Shown here one piece after another: positions 22,483 to 32,294 of a DNA stretch of 64,000 nt. How positions within the stretch are numbered: the stretch's first letter is position 1; the number at the start of each line of letters is the position of its first letter. The translations under genes and the position numbers were made by a program. Source of the stretch: Stenotrophomonas sp. SAM-B (lineage in GTDB: Bacteria > Pseudomonadota > Gammaproteobacteria > Xanthomonadales > Xanthomonadaceae); the NCBI RefSeq assembly GCF_013387485.1, contig NZ_JABBXB010000001.1, positions 20,001 to 84,000 on the forward strand, read 5' to 3'. The notes beneath the pieces were generated by a model. The model saw only the letters and a list, made by a program, of their open reading frames with translations. It did not search any database and had not been told where the DNA came from.

Positions 22483-24630
22483 ATGTCTTCACGCAAACCC
22501 CTCACCGCCGCGCTGGCGCTTGGCCTGACCCTCGCCGCCGGCGCCCATGCCGATGAAGGCATGTGGATGCCGACCCAGCTGCCGGACCTGGCCAAACCGC
22601 TGAAGGCGGCCGGCTTCAAGGGCAACCCGGGCGACCTGGCCAACGTCACCGCGCCGCCGCTGAGCGCGGTGGTGCGGGCCGGTGGCGGTACCGGCTCGTT
22701 CGTCTCAGACGACGGCCTGCTGCTGACCAACCACCACGTCGCCATGGGCGTGATCCAGTACAACAGCTCGGCCGAGCACAATCTGATCAACGACGGCTTC
22801 ATCGCCAAGGGTCGCAGCGATGAGCGCGCGGCCAACCCGGATTTCCGCGTGCTGGTCACGGTCGGGTTCGACAAGGTCACCGATGAAGTGCTGCGCGATG
22901 CCCGCGGCAAGACCGGGCGTGCGTACTTCGACGCGGTGGACCGCGCCAGCAAGCAGCTGGTGGCCGACTGCGAGAAGGAGGGCAACATCCGCTGCAGCGT
23001 GGCGGACATGTACTACGGCACCGATTTCTATCGTATCCGCCAGCTTGAGCTGAGCGATGTGCGCCTGGTCTATGCGCCGCCGCGCGCGATCGGCAACTAC
23101 GGCGATGAGATCGACAACTTCATGTGGCCGCGCCACACCGGCGATTTCACCCTGCTGCGCGCCTACGTCGGCAAGGACGGCAAGCCCGCGCCGTACAGCG
23201 TGGACAACGTGCCCTACCACCCGCCGGCCCACCTGAAGATGGCAATCGACGGCCCGAAGACCGGCGATTACGCGATGCTGGCCGGCTATCCGGGCATCAC
23301 CTACCGCCATCGCACGGCCGCGGAATTCGCCAGCCAGATCGATGCGGTGCTGCCGCGCCGCGTGGCGGTGTTCCAGCAGATGATCGACACCATCGAGTCG
23401 GCCAGTGCCAAGGACGCCCAGGCACGTACCCGTTACGCTTCGCAGCTGCAGTCGCTGAAGAACAACCGCAAGCGGGCCGCCGGTGAGCTGGAAGGCCTGC
23501 TGCGCAGCGATGCCAAGGCCCAGCGCGCCGCCGATGAAGCGGCGATGCTGCAGGCCACCGATGCGAAGTACCAGGGCGATATCCAGTCGCTGCTGACCTC
23601 GCTGTCCAGCGGTGCCTCGGTGGGGGAGCGCGATCTGCTGCTCGACCTGCTCTCGGCGCAGAGCCAGCTGCTGCGTTCGGCATTGACCCTGGAGCGCCTG
23701 CGCATCGAATCGGCCAAGCCCGATGCCGAGCGTGACAGCGGCTACCAGCAGCGCGATCTGGCGCTGATCGAAGGCGTGCTCAAGCAGGTCCAGCGCCGGT
23801 ACGATCCGGCCATCGAAAAGGCCCTGCTGACCACGCTGCTGACCCGTTACCAGCAGCTGCCGGACGCGCAGCGCGTGCCCGAGTTCGATGCCGCCTTCGG
23901 CCGCACGCCGGCCGCGCTGGCCAAGACCCTGGACACGCTCTATGCCAGCACGCATCTGGGCGACGAAGCCGAGCGCCTGTCGCGATTTGCCGCCGCACAG
24001 CAGGGCAAGGCACTGGCGCGCGATCCGCTGATCGACCTGGCCGGCCCGCTGGTCGCCGCGCAGCTGCGCCTGGATGACGAGCGCAAGACCCGCGAGGGCG
24101 AGCAGCTGCGCCTGCGCCCGGCCTACATGCAGGCTCTGTTCGCCTGGCGTGCCAAGCAGGGCCGTGCGGTCTACCCGGATGCCAACCGCACGCTGCGCAT
24201 CAGCTACGGCAAGGTCGAAGCGCTGTCCCCGCGCGATGCGGTGCATTTCGACCCGGTGACCACCGTGGCCGGGATCGTCGAGAAGAACACCAACGCCTAT
24301 CCTTTCGATGCGCCCAAGCCGCTGCTGGACGCGATCGCCAAGGGTGATTTCGGCTCCACCGCCGATCCGGTGCTGAAGACCCAGACGGTCAACTTCCTGA
24401 CCAACCTGGACACCACCGGCGGCAACTCCGGCTCGCCGGTGCTCAATGCCAAGGGCGAGCTGATCGGCCTGAACTTCGACAGCAACTGGGAGTCGGTCAG
24501 CGCCAGCTGGTGGTTCGATCCGCGCTTTAAGCGCGCGGTGCACGTGGACATGCGCTACCTGCGCTGGCTGCTGGCCAAGGTCTACCCGGCACCCGAACTG
24601 CTGAAGGAAATGGGCGTCCCCGCCGAATAA
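22483..24630 (+). CDS. Exported S46-family dipeptidyl-peptidase (DPP7/DPP11 type)
   Basis: 715-residue serine exopeptidase that removes dipeptides from peptide N-termini; periplasmic by its signal peptide (ending AGAHA/DEGMW). The S46 signature is clear: MWMPTQLP start, catalytic His in LLLTNHHV (near residue 85), Asp in EIDNFMWPRHTGDF (near 225) and Ser in TTGGNSGSPVLN (near 655), with a helical cap in between. Whether it prefers hydrophobic (DPP7) or acidic (DPP11) P1 residues depends on one residue near the Ser that I cannot assign with certainty; NFDSNWESVS lacks an obvious Arg there, favouring DPP7. Both ends of the gene are bracketed by REP elements in opposite orientation. Confidence 0.92.
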   Translation: MSSRKPLTAALALGLTLAAGAHADEGMWMPTQLPDLAKPLKAAGFKGNPGDLANVTAPPLSAVVRAGGGTGSFVSDDGLLLTNHHVAMGVIQYNSSAEHNLINDGFIAKGRSDERAANPDFRVLVTVGFDKVTDEVLRDARGKTGRAYFDAVDRASKQLVADCEKEGNIRCSVADMYYGTDFYRIRQLELSDVRLVYAPPRAIGNYGDEIDNFMWPRHTGDFTLLRAYVGKDGKPAPYSVDNVPYHPPAHLKMAIDGPKTGDYAMLAGYPGITYRHRTAAEFASQIDAVLPRRVAVFQQMIDTIESASAKDAQARTRYASQLQSLKNNRKRAAGELEGLLRSDAKAQRAADEAAMLQATDAKYQGDIQSLLTSLSSGASVGERDLLLDLLSAQSQLLRSALTLERLRIESAKPDAERDSGYQQRDLALIEGVLKQVQRRYDPAIEKALLTTLLTRYQQLPDAQRVPEFDAAFGRTPAALAKTLDTLYASTHLGDEAERLSRFAAAQQGKALARDPLIDLAGPLVAAQLRLDDERKTREGEQLRLRPAYMQALFAWRAKQGRAVYPDANRTLRISYGKVEALSPRDAVHFDPVTTVAGIVEKNTNAYPFDAPKPLLDAIAKGDFGSTADPVLKTQTVNFLTNLDTTGGNSGSPVLNAKGELIGLNFDSNWESVSASWWFDPRFKRAVHVDMRYLRWLLAKVYPAPELLKEMGVPAE

Positions 24631-24653
24631 GGCACGGCGGCCCGCCCTGGAAC

Positions 24654-24678
24654 GCCACGACCAACGGTCGTGGCCTAC
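24654..24678 (-). repeat. REP/SMAG element, minus orientation
   Basis: Read on the minus strand: GTAGGCCACGACCGTTGGTC and so on; arms CCACGACC / GGTCGTGG. It differs from the copy at 22372 by a few bases and faces it across the S46 peptidase gene. Confidence 0.85.
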
Positions 24679-24708
24679 ACTGCGGGCTGCTCTCACGGAA
24701 ACACCCGC

Positions 24709-27700
24709 GTGGTCTCCAGCTGGATCCTGCTGTTGGTGTCAGTGGTCTACGCCGCGCTGCTGTTCGCGGTGGCGTGGTGGGGCGACCGTCGCCCGATGTA
24801 TCCGAACCGGCCGTGGCTGCGGCCGGTGGTCTACAGCCTGGCGCTGGCGGTGTACTGCTCGTCGTGGACGTTCTACGGTGCGGTCGGCACGGCGGTCCGC
24901 AACGGGATCGGCTATCTGCCGATCTACCTGGGGCCGCTGCTGCTGTGGGTGTTCGGCTGGCGCATCATCGAACGCCTGGCGCTGATCGCCCGCAGCCAGA
25001 ACGTGGTTTCCATCGCCGATTTCATCTCTTCGCGCTTCGGGCGCTCGCGCCGCCTGGCCGCGCTGGTGGCGGTGATCGCGCTGATCGGCATCGTGCCGTA
25101 CCTGGCCCTGCAGTACAAAGCGGTGGCGATGAGCCTGCAGGTCCTGACCGGCAACGTCGGCCCCACCGGCTTCTTCACCGATCCGGCGCTGTACGTGGCG
25201 CTGCTGATGGCTTTGTTCGCCACGCTGTTCGGCACCCGCCAGGTGGACGCCACCGAGCACCACCACGGCATGATGCTGGCGATCGCGCTGGAATCGATGA
25301 TCAAGCTGATCGCGATGGTCGCGCTCGGGCTGTTCGCCTACCTGTGGCTCAACGACCGCACCGATGCGGTGATCGAGTCAGCGCATACGCTGTTCACCGG
25401 GCTGCCGCCGGTGGGCTTCATCTCGCAGACGCTGCTGAGTTTCCTGGCGATCATCTGCCTGCCGCGCCAGTTCCACGTGGCCGTGGTCGAGTGTGGCGAC
25501 GTACGCGACATCCGCCGCGCGCGCTGGATGTTCGGTGCCTACCTGGTGATCATCTCGGCGATGGTGATCCCGATCGCCACCGCCGGCGTGACCCTGTTCG
25601 GCACCGGTGGCAGTGTCGCCGATGACAGCATGGTGCTGGCGCTGCCGCTGGCCGAAGGCCGCAAATTCCTGGCGCTGGTCGCCTACGTCGGCGGTTTCTC
25701 GGCGGCCACCGGCATGGTCATCGTGGCCTCGATCGCGCTGGCCACCATGGTCAGCAACGACCTGGTGATGCCGGTCCTGCTGCGCCGCAGTGGCGACCAT
25801 CAGGAAGCGGCGGATGTCGCCTCGCGCGTGCTGTGGATCCGGCGCACCGCGATCCTGCTGCTGGCGCTGGTCGCCTACAGCTATTACCGCGGCAGCAGCA
25901 ACGACAGCACCCTGGCGTCGTATGGGCTGATGGCCTTCGCGGCGGTGGCGCAGTTCGCGCCGGGGCTGATCGGCGGGCTGTACTGGCGCGGTGCCAGCCG
26001 CCGGGGCGTGGAGGTCGGCATGCTGCTCGGCTTCGCCACGTGGGTCTACACGCTGCTGCTGCCCGCGCTGACCCACGCCGGGTGGATGGACGAGGCCTGG
26101 CTGGTGCAGGGGCCGTTCGGGATCGGCTGGCTGCAGCCGCAGCATCTGTTCGGCATGAGCGGCTGGGACCCGCTGACCCACGGCACCTTCTGGTCGCTGC
26201 TGGTCAATGTCGCGGCGATGGTGCTGGTCTCGGTGCGCTGGCGCCCGGGCGTGGACGAGCGGCTGCGCGCCGCCCCGTTCCTGGACCCGTATGCGCAGCG
26301 GCCCTCGGTGGCCGGCGCCTGGCCGGGCAACGTGCATGTGGGCGACCTGCTGGCGCTGGCCTCGCGCGTGGTCGGTGACCGCCATGCCCGCCGGTCCTTC
26401 TTCGAGCAGGCCCAGTCGATGGACCGCGAGCTGCAGGCCTCCGCGCCGGCCGACCGCGCCTGGGTCCAGTTCACCGAGCGCCTGCTGGCCGCTTCGATCG
26501 GCGCGGCCTCGGCGCGCCTGCTGCTGACCAGCCTGCTGCGCGGCTCGGGCATGGACCTGGGCGAAGTGGTGGCGGTGCTCGACGAAGCGGGGCAGGAGCT
26601 GCGCTTCAACCGCGAGATCCTCTCCACCACGCTGGAGAACATCAGCGCGGGGGTCAGCGTGGTCGATCCGGACATGCGTCTCACCGCATGGAACCGCCGC
26701 TACCAGCAGATGTTCGGGTATCCCGACGGGATGCTCTACGTAGGTCGGCCGGTCGCCGACCTGATCCGCTACAACGCCGAGCGCGGCGAGCTCGGCGAGG
26801 GCGACATCGAGCTGCAGATCAACCGCCGCATCGGCTACATGCGCGCCGGCTCGCCGCACATCTTCGAGCGCACCCGCAGCGACGGCAAGGTGATCGAGAT
26901 GCGTGGGCAGGCCCTGCCCGGCGGTGGCTACGTCACCAGCTACAACGACATCACCGACTACAAGCACGCCGAACGCGCGCTGCTGGAGGCCAACGAAACC
27001 CTGGAGCAGCGCGTGGCCGAGCGCTCGCACGAAGCCGAGGTGGCGCAGCAGTCGAAGACGCGCTTCCTGGCCGCGATCAGCCATGACGTGCTGCAGCCGC
27101 TCAATGCCGCCCGCCTGTTCGCCTCGGCGCTGCGCGAGAGCCACCACAACAACGAAGAGCAGCGGCACCTGGCCGAGCGCGTCGATGCATCGCTGCGCGC
27201 CGCCGAGGAGCTGCTGGACGGCCTGCTGGACGTCTCGCGCCTGGACGCCGGTGGCCTGCACCCGGTGATCGGCGATTTCGATGTCAGCCTGCTGATGCGC
27301 GAGCTGGCCGCGCAGTACTCGCCGGTCGCCGCCGGGCGCGGGCTGCGCATGGACCTGTTCGCGCGTCCGGCCTGGGTGCGCAGCGATCGCCGCCTGCTGC
27401 GCCGCGTGCTGCAGAACTTCCTGGCCAATGCGCTGCGCTACACGCGCCAGGGCCGCATCGTGCTGGCGGTGCGCCATCGCGGGCCGGAGGTGGAACTGCA
27501 GGTGTGGGATACCGGCCCCGGCATTCCCGAGCATCACATGCAGCAGATTTTCGATGAGTTCCACCGCTACCAGCAGCCGTTCGACTGGGGTGAGCAGGGG
27601 CTTGGGTTGGGGCTGTCGATCTGCCAGCGCATCTCGCGCCTGCTCGATCACCGCCTCAACGCGCGCAGCCGGGTCGGCAGCGGCAGCATGTTCTCGATCC

Positions 27701-28158
27701 TGCTGCCGCTGGTGGCCGCGCCGGCCCTGCCGACGGCGACCGCGCTGCCGGCGCCGAGCCCGGTCACCCGCGCCGATTCACTGGCCGGCATGCGCGTGCT
27801 GTGCGTGGACAACGACCAGGAGATCCTGGACGGCATGCGGGCGCTGCTGGGGCGCTGGCAGGTACAGGTGATCACCGCCAGCACGGTCGACCAGGCGCTG
27901 GAGAAAGTGGTCGAGCGGCCGGATGTGATGCTGGTGGACTACCACCTGCATGACCGCCTGGACGGGCTGGACACGCTGGTGGCACTGGGCCAGAAGGCCG
28001 GGCGTGCGATTCCCGGCGCGCTGCTCACCGCCGATGGGCGCGATGAGCTCAAGCGGATGGCACGTGACCGCGGCTACCGGTTGTTGACCAAGCCGATCAA
28101 GCCGGCCTCGCTGCGCGCCTTCCTGGCTGCCTTCCACGACACCCGCGGCGATCTCTAG
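24709..28158 (+). CDS. SSS-family transporter-like hybrid histidine kinase/response regulator (CrbS/MxtR-like)
   Basis: 1149 residues. A sodium:solute symporter-like region of about 13 membrane helices fills residues 1-500. A linker follows, then a PAS domain (about 637-760, QMFGYPDGMLYVGRPVADLI). The HisKA domain has its phospho-acceptor His in FLAAISHDVLQPL (near 792). The ATPase domain has N box NFLANALRYTRQG, DTGPGIPEHHM and GLGLGLSICQRIS. A C-terminal receiver follows (about 1027-1149, phospho-Asp in MLVDYHLHD). This architecture is that of CrbS/MxtR sensors, which with the LuxR-type partner CrbR/ErdR switch on acs in Vibrio and Pseudomonas. Both the regulator (29050) and acs (29921) are close by. 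GTG at 24709 chosen with weak CGGA upstream; an earlier GTG lies inside a REP. Confidence 0.88.
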   Translation: MVSSWILLLVSVVYAALLFAVAWWGDRRPMYPNRPWLRPVVYSLALAVYCSSWTFYGAVGTAVRNGIGYLPIYLGPLLLWVFGWRIIERLALIARSQNVVSIADFISSRFGRSRRLAALVAVIALIGIVPYLALQYKAVAMSLQVLTGNVGPTGFFTDPALYVALLMALFATLFGTRQVDATEHHHGMMLAIALESMIKLIAMVALGLFAYLWLNDRTDAVIESAHTLFTGLPPVGFISQTLLSFLAIICLPRQFHVAVVECGDVRDIRRARWMFGAYLVIISAMVIPIATAGVTLFGTGGSVADDSMVLALPLAEGRKFLALVAYVGGFSAATGMVIVASIALATMVSNDLVMPVLLRRSGDHQEAADVASRVLWIRRTAILLLALVAYSYYRGSSNDSTLASYGLMAFAAVAQFAPGLIGGLYWRGASRRGVEVGMLLGFATWVYTLLLPALTHAGWMDEAWLVQGPFGIGWLQPQHLFGMSGWDPLTHGTFWSLLVNVAAMVLVSVRWRPGVDERLRAAPFLDPYAQRPSVAGAWPGNVHVGDLLALASRVVGDRHARRSFFEQAQSMDRELQASAPADRAWVQFTERLLAASIGAASARLLLTSLLRGSGMDLGEVVAVLDEAGQELRFNREILSTTLENISAGVSVVDPDMRLTAWNRRYQQMFGYPDGMLYVGRPVADLIRYNAERGELGEGDIELQINRRIGYMRAGSPHIFERTRSDGKVIEMRGQALPGGGYVTSYNDITDYKHAERALLEANETLEQRVAERSHEAEVAQQSKTRFLAAISHDVLQPLNAARLFASALRESHHNNEEQRHLAERVDASLRAAEELLDGLLDVSRLDAGGLHPVIGDFDVSLLMRELAAQYSPVAAGRGLRMDLFARPAWVRSDRRLLRRVLQNFLANALRYTRQGRIVLAVRHRGPEVELQVWDTGPGIPEHHMQQIFDEFHRYQQPFDWGEQGLGLGLSICQRISRLLDHRLNARSRVGSGSMFSILLPLVAAPALPTATALPAPSPVTRADSLAGMRVLCVDNDQEILDGMRALLGRWQVQVITASTVDQALEKVVERPDVMLVDYHLHDRLDGLDTLVALGQKAGRAIPGALLTADGRDELKRMARDRGYRLLTKPIKPASLRAFLAAFHDTRGDL

Positions 28159-28188
28159 CCGCGGGGCCGTGGCCGTGGCCGTGGCCGG

Positions 28189-28767
28189 TCAGGCGATGGC
28201 GCCGCTGAGGTGTTCGTACAGGATGGTCGAGCCGATGATGATCAGGATCAGGCCGCCGATGATCTCCGCACGCTTGCCGACCATGCCGCCCAGCACGCGG
28301 CCGAGCATGATGCCCGCGGTCACCATGATCAGGGTGCACAGGCCGATGATGAGTGCCATCACGCCGATATGGACGTCGAGGAAGGCCAGGCCGATGCCGA
28401 CCGCCATCGCATCGATGCTGGTGGCAAAACCGGTCATCGCCAGGCGCCAGAAGCCGTGGTGCTTGCTGGTGTCTTCGTCCTCGGCGCCGTCATCGGGGCG
28501 CAGGCCGTTGATGATCATGTGCACGCCCAGCGCGCCGAGCAGGCCGAACGCGATCCAGTGATCGAAGGCCTCCACGTACTGCAGTGCGGCGCGGCCGAGC
28601 AGCCAGCCGATCACCGGGGTGATGCCTTCGATGACACCGAAAATCAGGCCGGCGCGCAGCGCGTCGGAGAAGCGCGGTCTGCGCATGGCCGCGCCTTTGC
28701 CGATCGCCGCGGCGAAGGCATCGGTGGACATGGCAAAGCCGATCAGCAGGATCGAAACAGGAGACAT
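28189..28767 (-). CDS. mntP: Manganese efflux pump MntP
   Basis: 192-residue, six-helix inner-membrane exporter that protects against Mn2+ excess. The family pattern is plain: start [20 protein letters not shown], then [18 protein letters not shown] and a second repeat [15 protein letters not shown], each with the conserved Asp on a membrane helix. The start at 28767 aligns with the known MntP N-terminus but has no Shine-Dalgarno match (CGTATCCCC precedes it). A yybP-ykoY manganese riboswitch lies 69-188 nt upstream in the same strand, so expression should rise with Mn2+. Confidence 0.96.
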   Translation of the reverse strand: MSPVSILLIGFAMSTDAFAAAIGKGAAMRRPRFSDALRAGLIFGVIEGITPVIGWLLGRAALQYVEAFDHWIAFGLLGALGVHMIINGLRPDDGAEDEDTSKHHGFWRLAMTGFATSIDAMAVGIGLAFLDVHIGVMALIIGLCTLIMVTAGIMLGRVLGGMVGKRAEIIGGLILIIIGSTILYEHLSGAIA

Positions 28768-28835
28768 GGGGATACGCGGCAGGTCGGGCGACTGCGAGCA
28801 ACGGACCGCGAACGCGCCCAACCTGTCGTTGCGCA

Positions 28836-28955
28836 CGCGGACCGCTGGTCTCGCCAACCAAGATGGCTACCCGCACCACGGCGCACTGGCCGAGTATGTT
28901 GATGCGGGCGATTCCTTCAGCAGGAATCCGGCTACTCCCCAAGGGGACGCGAAGC
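28836..28955 (-). ncRNA. yybP-ykoY manganese riboswitch in the mntP leader
   Basis: Read on the minus strand, the two universally conserved metal-site loops are present in order: CTTGGGGAGTAGCC (28943-28930) and CATCAACATACTCGG (28904-28890). A hairpin between them (GGATTCCTGCTGAAGGAATC) and the 3' closing GGCGAGACCA (28855-28846) complete the aptamer. The same architecture precedes mntP in E. coli and Xanthomonas, where Mn2+ binding increases expression. About 70 nt separate the aptamer from the start codon, enough for an expression platform. The exact ends are approximate. Confidence 0.92.
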
Positions 28956-29049
28956 TTAGCACCGGGGGTGCAGCGTGGAGCGTCCACCGCGAATTGCGCA
29001 GGTAACGCTGGAATTCATAGCTCCGGCTATAACGCCGGCGCGCGTGGAT

Positions 29050-29715
29050 CTACTCTTCTTCCGGCGGCAACACGATCTGTTCGTCATCGATGGCCAGCTT
29101 GCCGGCCATCAGCACCGCCTGGGTGCGGTTGGTGACGCCGAGCTTGCGCAGGATCGCGGTGACGTGGGCCTTGATCGTCGCTTCGGACACGTTGAGGTCG
29201 TAGGCGATCTGCTTGTTGAGGCGACCGGCGCCGAGCATCTGCAGCACCCGGAACTGCTGCGGGGTCAGCTCGCGCAGGCGCTGGCCGATCTCGCGTTCCT
29301 CGCGGCCGGTCGGTGGCACGTTGTGCGCTTCCGGCGGCGCCCAGGTCTCGCCATCGAGGATAGTGCCCAGCGCATGGCCGATCGTGTCCGAATCGGCGGA
29401 CTTGGGGATGAAGCCGAAGGCGCCATGGTCGAGCGCGCGGCGCATCACCGTCGGCTCCTCGCGCGCGGACACCACCACCACCGGCAGCTGCGGGTGCAGG
29501 GCGCGCATATGCACGAGCGCGTTGAAGCCCTGCGCACCGGGCATGTTGAGGTCCATCAGGACCAGGTCGGCGTCGGTGTGCTGGTCGGCCAGCTGGTACA
29601 GCGCTTCCACGCTGTCCGCTTCGTACAGCTGCACGCCGGGGATGACGCGTTGCACGGCCCCGCGAAGGGCTTCGCGGAACAGCGGATGGTCATCGGCAAT
29701 CAGGAGGGTCGTCAT
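29050..29715 (-). CDS. LuxR-family response regulator (CrbR/ErdR-like)
   Basis: 221-residue transcription regulator. The receiver domain (1-120) has the acidic pair in IADDHPLF, phospho-Asp in LVLMDLNMPG (near residue 54), and Lys in GFIPKSA (near 104). A LuxR helix-turn-helix follows (about 145-210: LTPQQFRVLQMLGAGRLNKQIAYDLN). Probable partner of the SSS-type kinase at 24709 and activator of acs, which lies directly upstream on the same strand 206 bases away. The partner assignment is inferred from the CrbSR/MxtR-ErdR precedent and position. A start 12 bases upstream is equally possible; neither has a clear ribosome site. Confidence 0.86.
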   Translation of the reverse strand: MTTLLIADDHPLFREALRGAVQRVIPGVQLYEADSVEALYQLADQHTDADLVLMDLNMPGAQGFNALVHMRALHPQLPVVVVSAREEPTVMRRALDHGAFGFIPKSADSDTIGHALGTILDGETWAPPEAHNVPPTGREEREIGQRLRELTPQQFRVLQMLGAGRLNKQIAYDLNVSEATIKAHVTAILRKLGVTNRTQAVLMAGKLAIDDEQIVLPPEEE

Positions 29716-29834
29716 GGTGGGGGCCATGTTGCGGAGGAGTGCAGCGGCGCAACGAACGAGTCTATCGAGGTGACAGCCCCCTGAGTCAGGAGGCTGCCGC
29801 GAAGCGGCGGGGTGTGGGTGCTGGTGAGACGGGG

Positions 29835-29860
29835 CCCACGATCCGCTTGCGGACCGTGGG
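29835..29860. terminator. Hairpin between acs and the LuxR-type regulator gene
   Basis: Twelve-base arms (CCCACGATCCGC / GCGGACCGTGGG, one wobble) with no loop bases beyond TT-like turn at the centre. It lies downstream of acs in its direction of transcription and lacks a T run, so it may be a REP-like element or an mRNA end rather than a classic terminator. The rest of 29728-29920 holds nothing I recognise. Confidence 0.45.
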
Positions 29861-29920
29861 AGCGACAGCGCGAACGCGATGACGCGGCCCCATCCTGCGC
29901 CTTCACGGCGAAGGACTACT

Positions 29921-31864
<1,944 letters not shown>

Positions 31865-31961
31865 GGCACCCTCACTTGCACGTTGACTTGGGTTGTGCGG
31901 TCGCAACATAAGTGACGACCTCTCCCCCTCAGTTTGCCGCATCCACCCGCCTGCGCGTTAC

Positions 31962-31999
31962 CGGGGTGGTTAGACCATGGTCGAACGCCGACCACCCCG
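31962..31999. promoter_or_regulatory. Nested inverted repeat upstream of acs (candidate operator)
   Basis: Outer 9-bp arms CGGGGTGGT (31962-31970) and ACCACCCCG (31991-31999) enclose a 10-bp perfect palindrome GACCATGGTC (31973-31982). It lies about 100-135 bp upstream of the acs start, a typical activator position for LuxR-type regulators. It does not look like the REP elements next to it. Binding protein is unknown; the CrbR-like regulator is the best candidate. Confidence 0.5.
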
Positions 32000-32020
32000 A
32001 TATGACATGGCCGTTGACCC

Positions 32021-32126
32021 CGGTAGCTCACGACCGTTCGCCGCGGTAGCTCACGACCGTTCGCCCCGGTAGCTCACGACCGTTGGTCGTGAGGCAGTGC
32101 GTACCGACCAACGGTCGGTACCTACG
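32021..32126. repeat. Tandem REP half-units followed by an inverted REP, between acs and the porin gene
   Basis: Three units begin at 32021, 32044 and 32067 with an exact 23-bp period, each CGGTAGCTCACGACCGTT. Units 1 and 2 continue TCGCC while unit 3 continues GGTCGTGAG and can fold on itself. A fourth element at 32101-32121 has perfect arms GTACCGACC / GGTCGGTAC and the GTAG head on the minus strand. So one complete REP appears to have had its head and 5' arm duplicated. Confidence 0.8.
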
Positions 32127-32166
32127 CGGTGCCTTCGGCACCTGCCGACCGCCTGCCGGCGCCCGG

Positions 32167-32198
32167 GTCGTACTCGCCCCGTCGGGGGGGAGTACGAC
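32167..32198. promoter_or_regulatory. Strong hairpin upstream of the porin gene
   Basis: Arms GTCGTACTC / GAGTACGAC (9 bp) extended inward by CCCC/GGGG pairing. It lies about 97 bases upstream of the porin ATG, so it is either in the porin 5' leader or upstream of its promoter. It is a different sequence from the REP family and could be an operator, a leader stem or a terminator for transcripts entering from the REP side. Confidence 0.45.
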
Positions 32199-32294
32199 TA
32201 ATGGCCAATAGCTTCGGTGCGTCAACGCGCCGCACCCTCGGCTCGACCGTGCCCCATGCGCGGCATCACCTTGCCACCCGGGAGAGAGGGCAAC

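Noticed and set aside
28162..28190. Repeated CCGTGG units (three copies) between the kinase and mntP as a possible regulatory repeat
   Set aside because: Only 6 bp, three copies, partly coding for the mntP end; simple sequence is the more likely explanation.
32021..32092. CRISPR-like array (three repeats at constant spacing)
   Set aside because: Repeats touch each other without unique spacers and belong to the REP family; there are no cas genes in the window.
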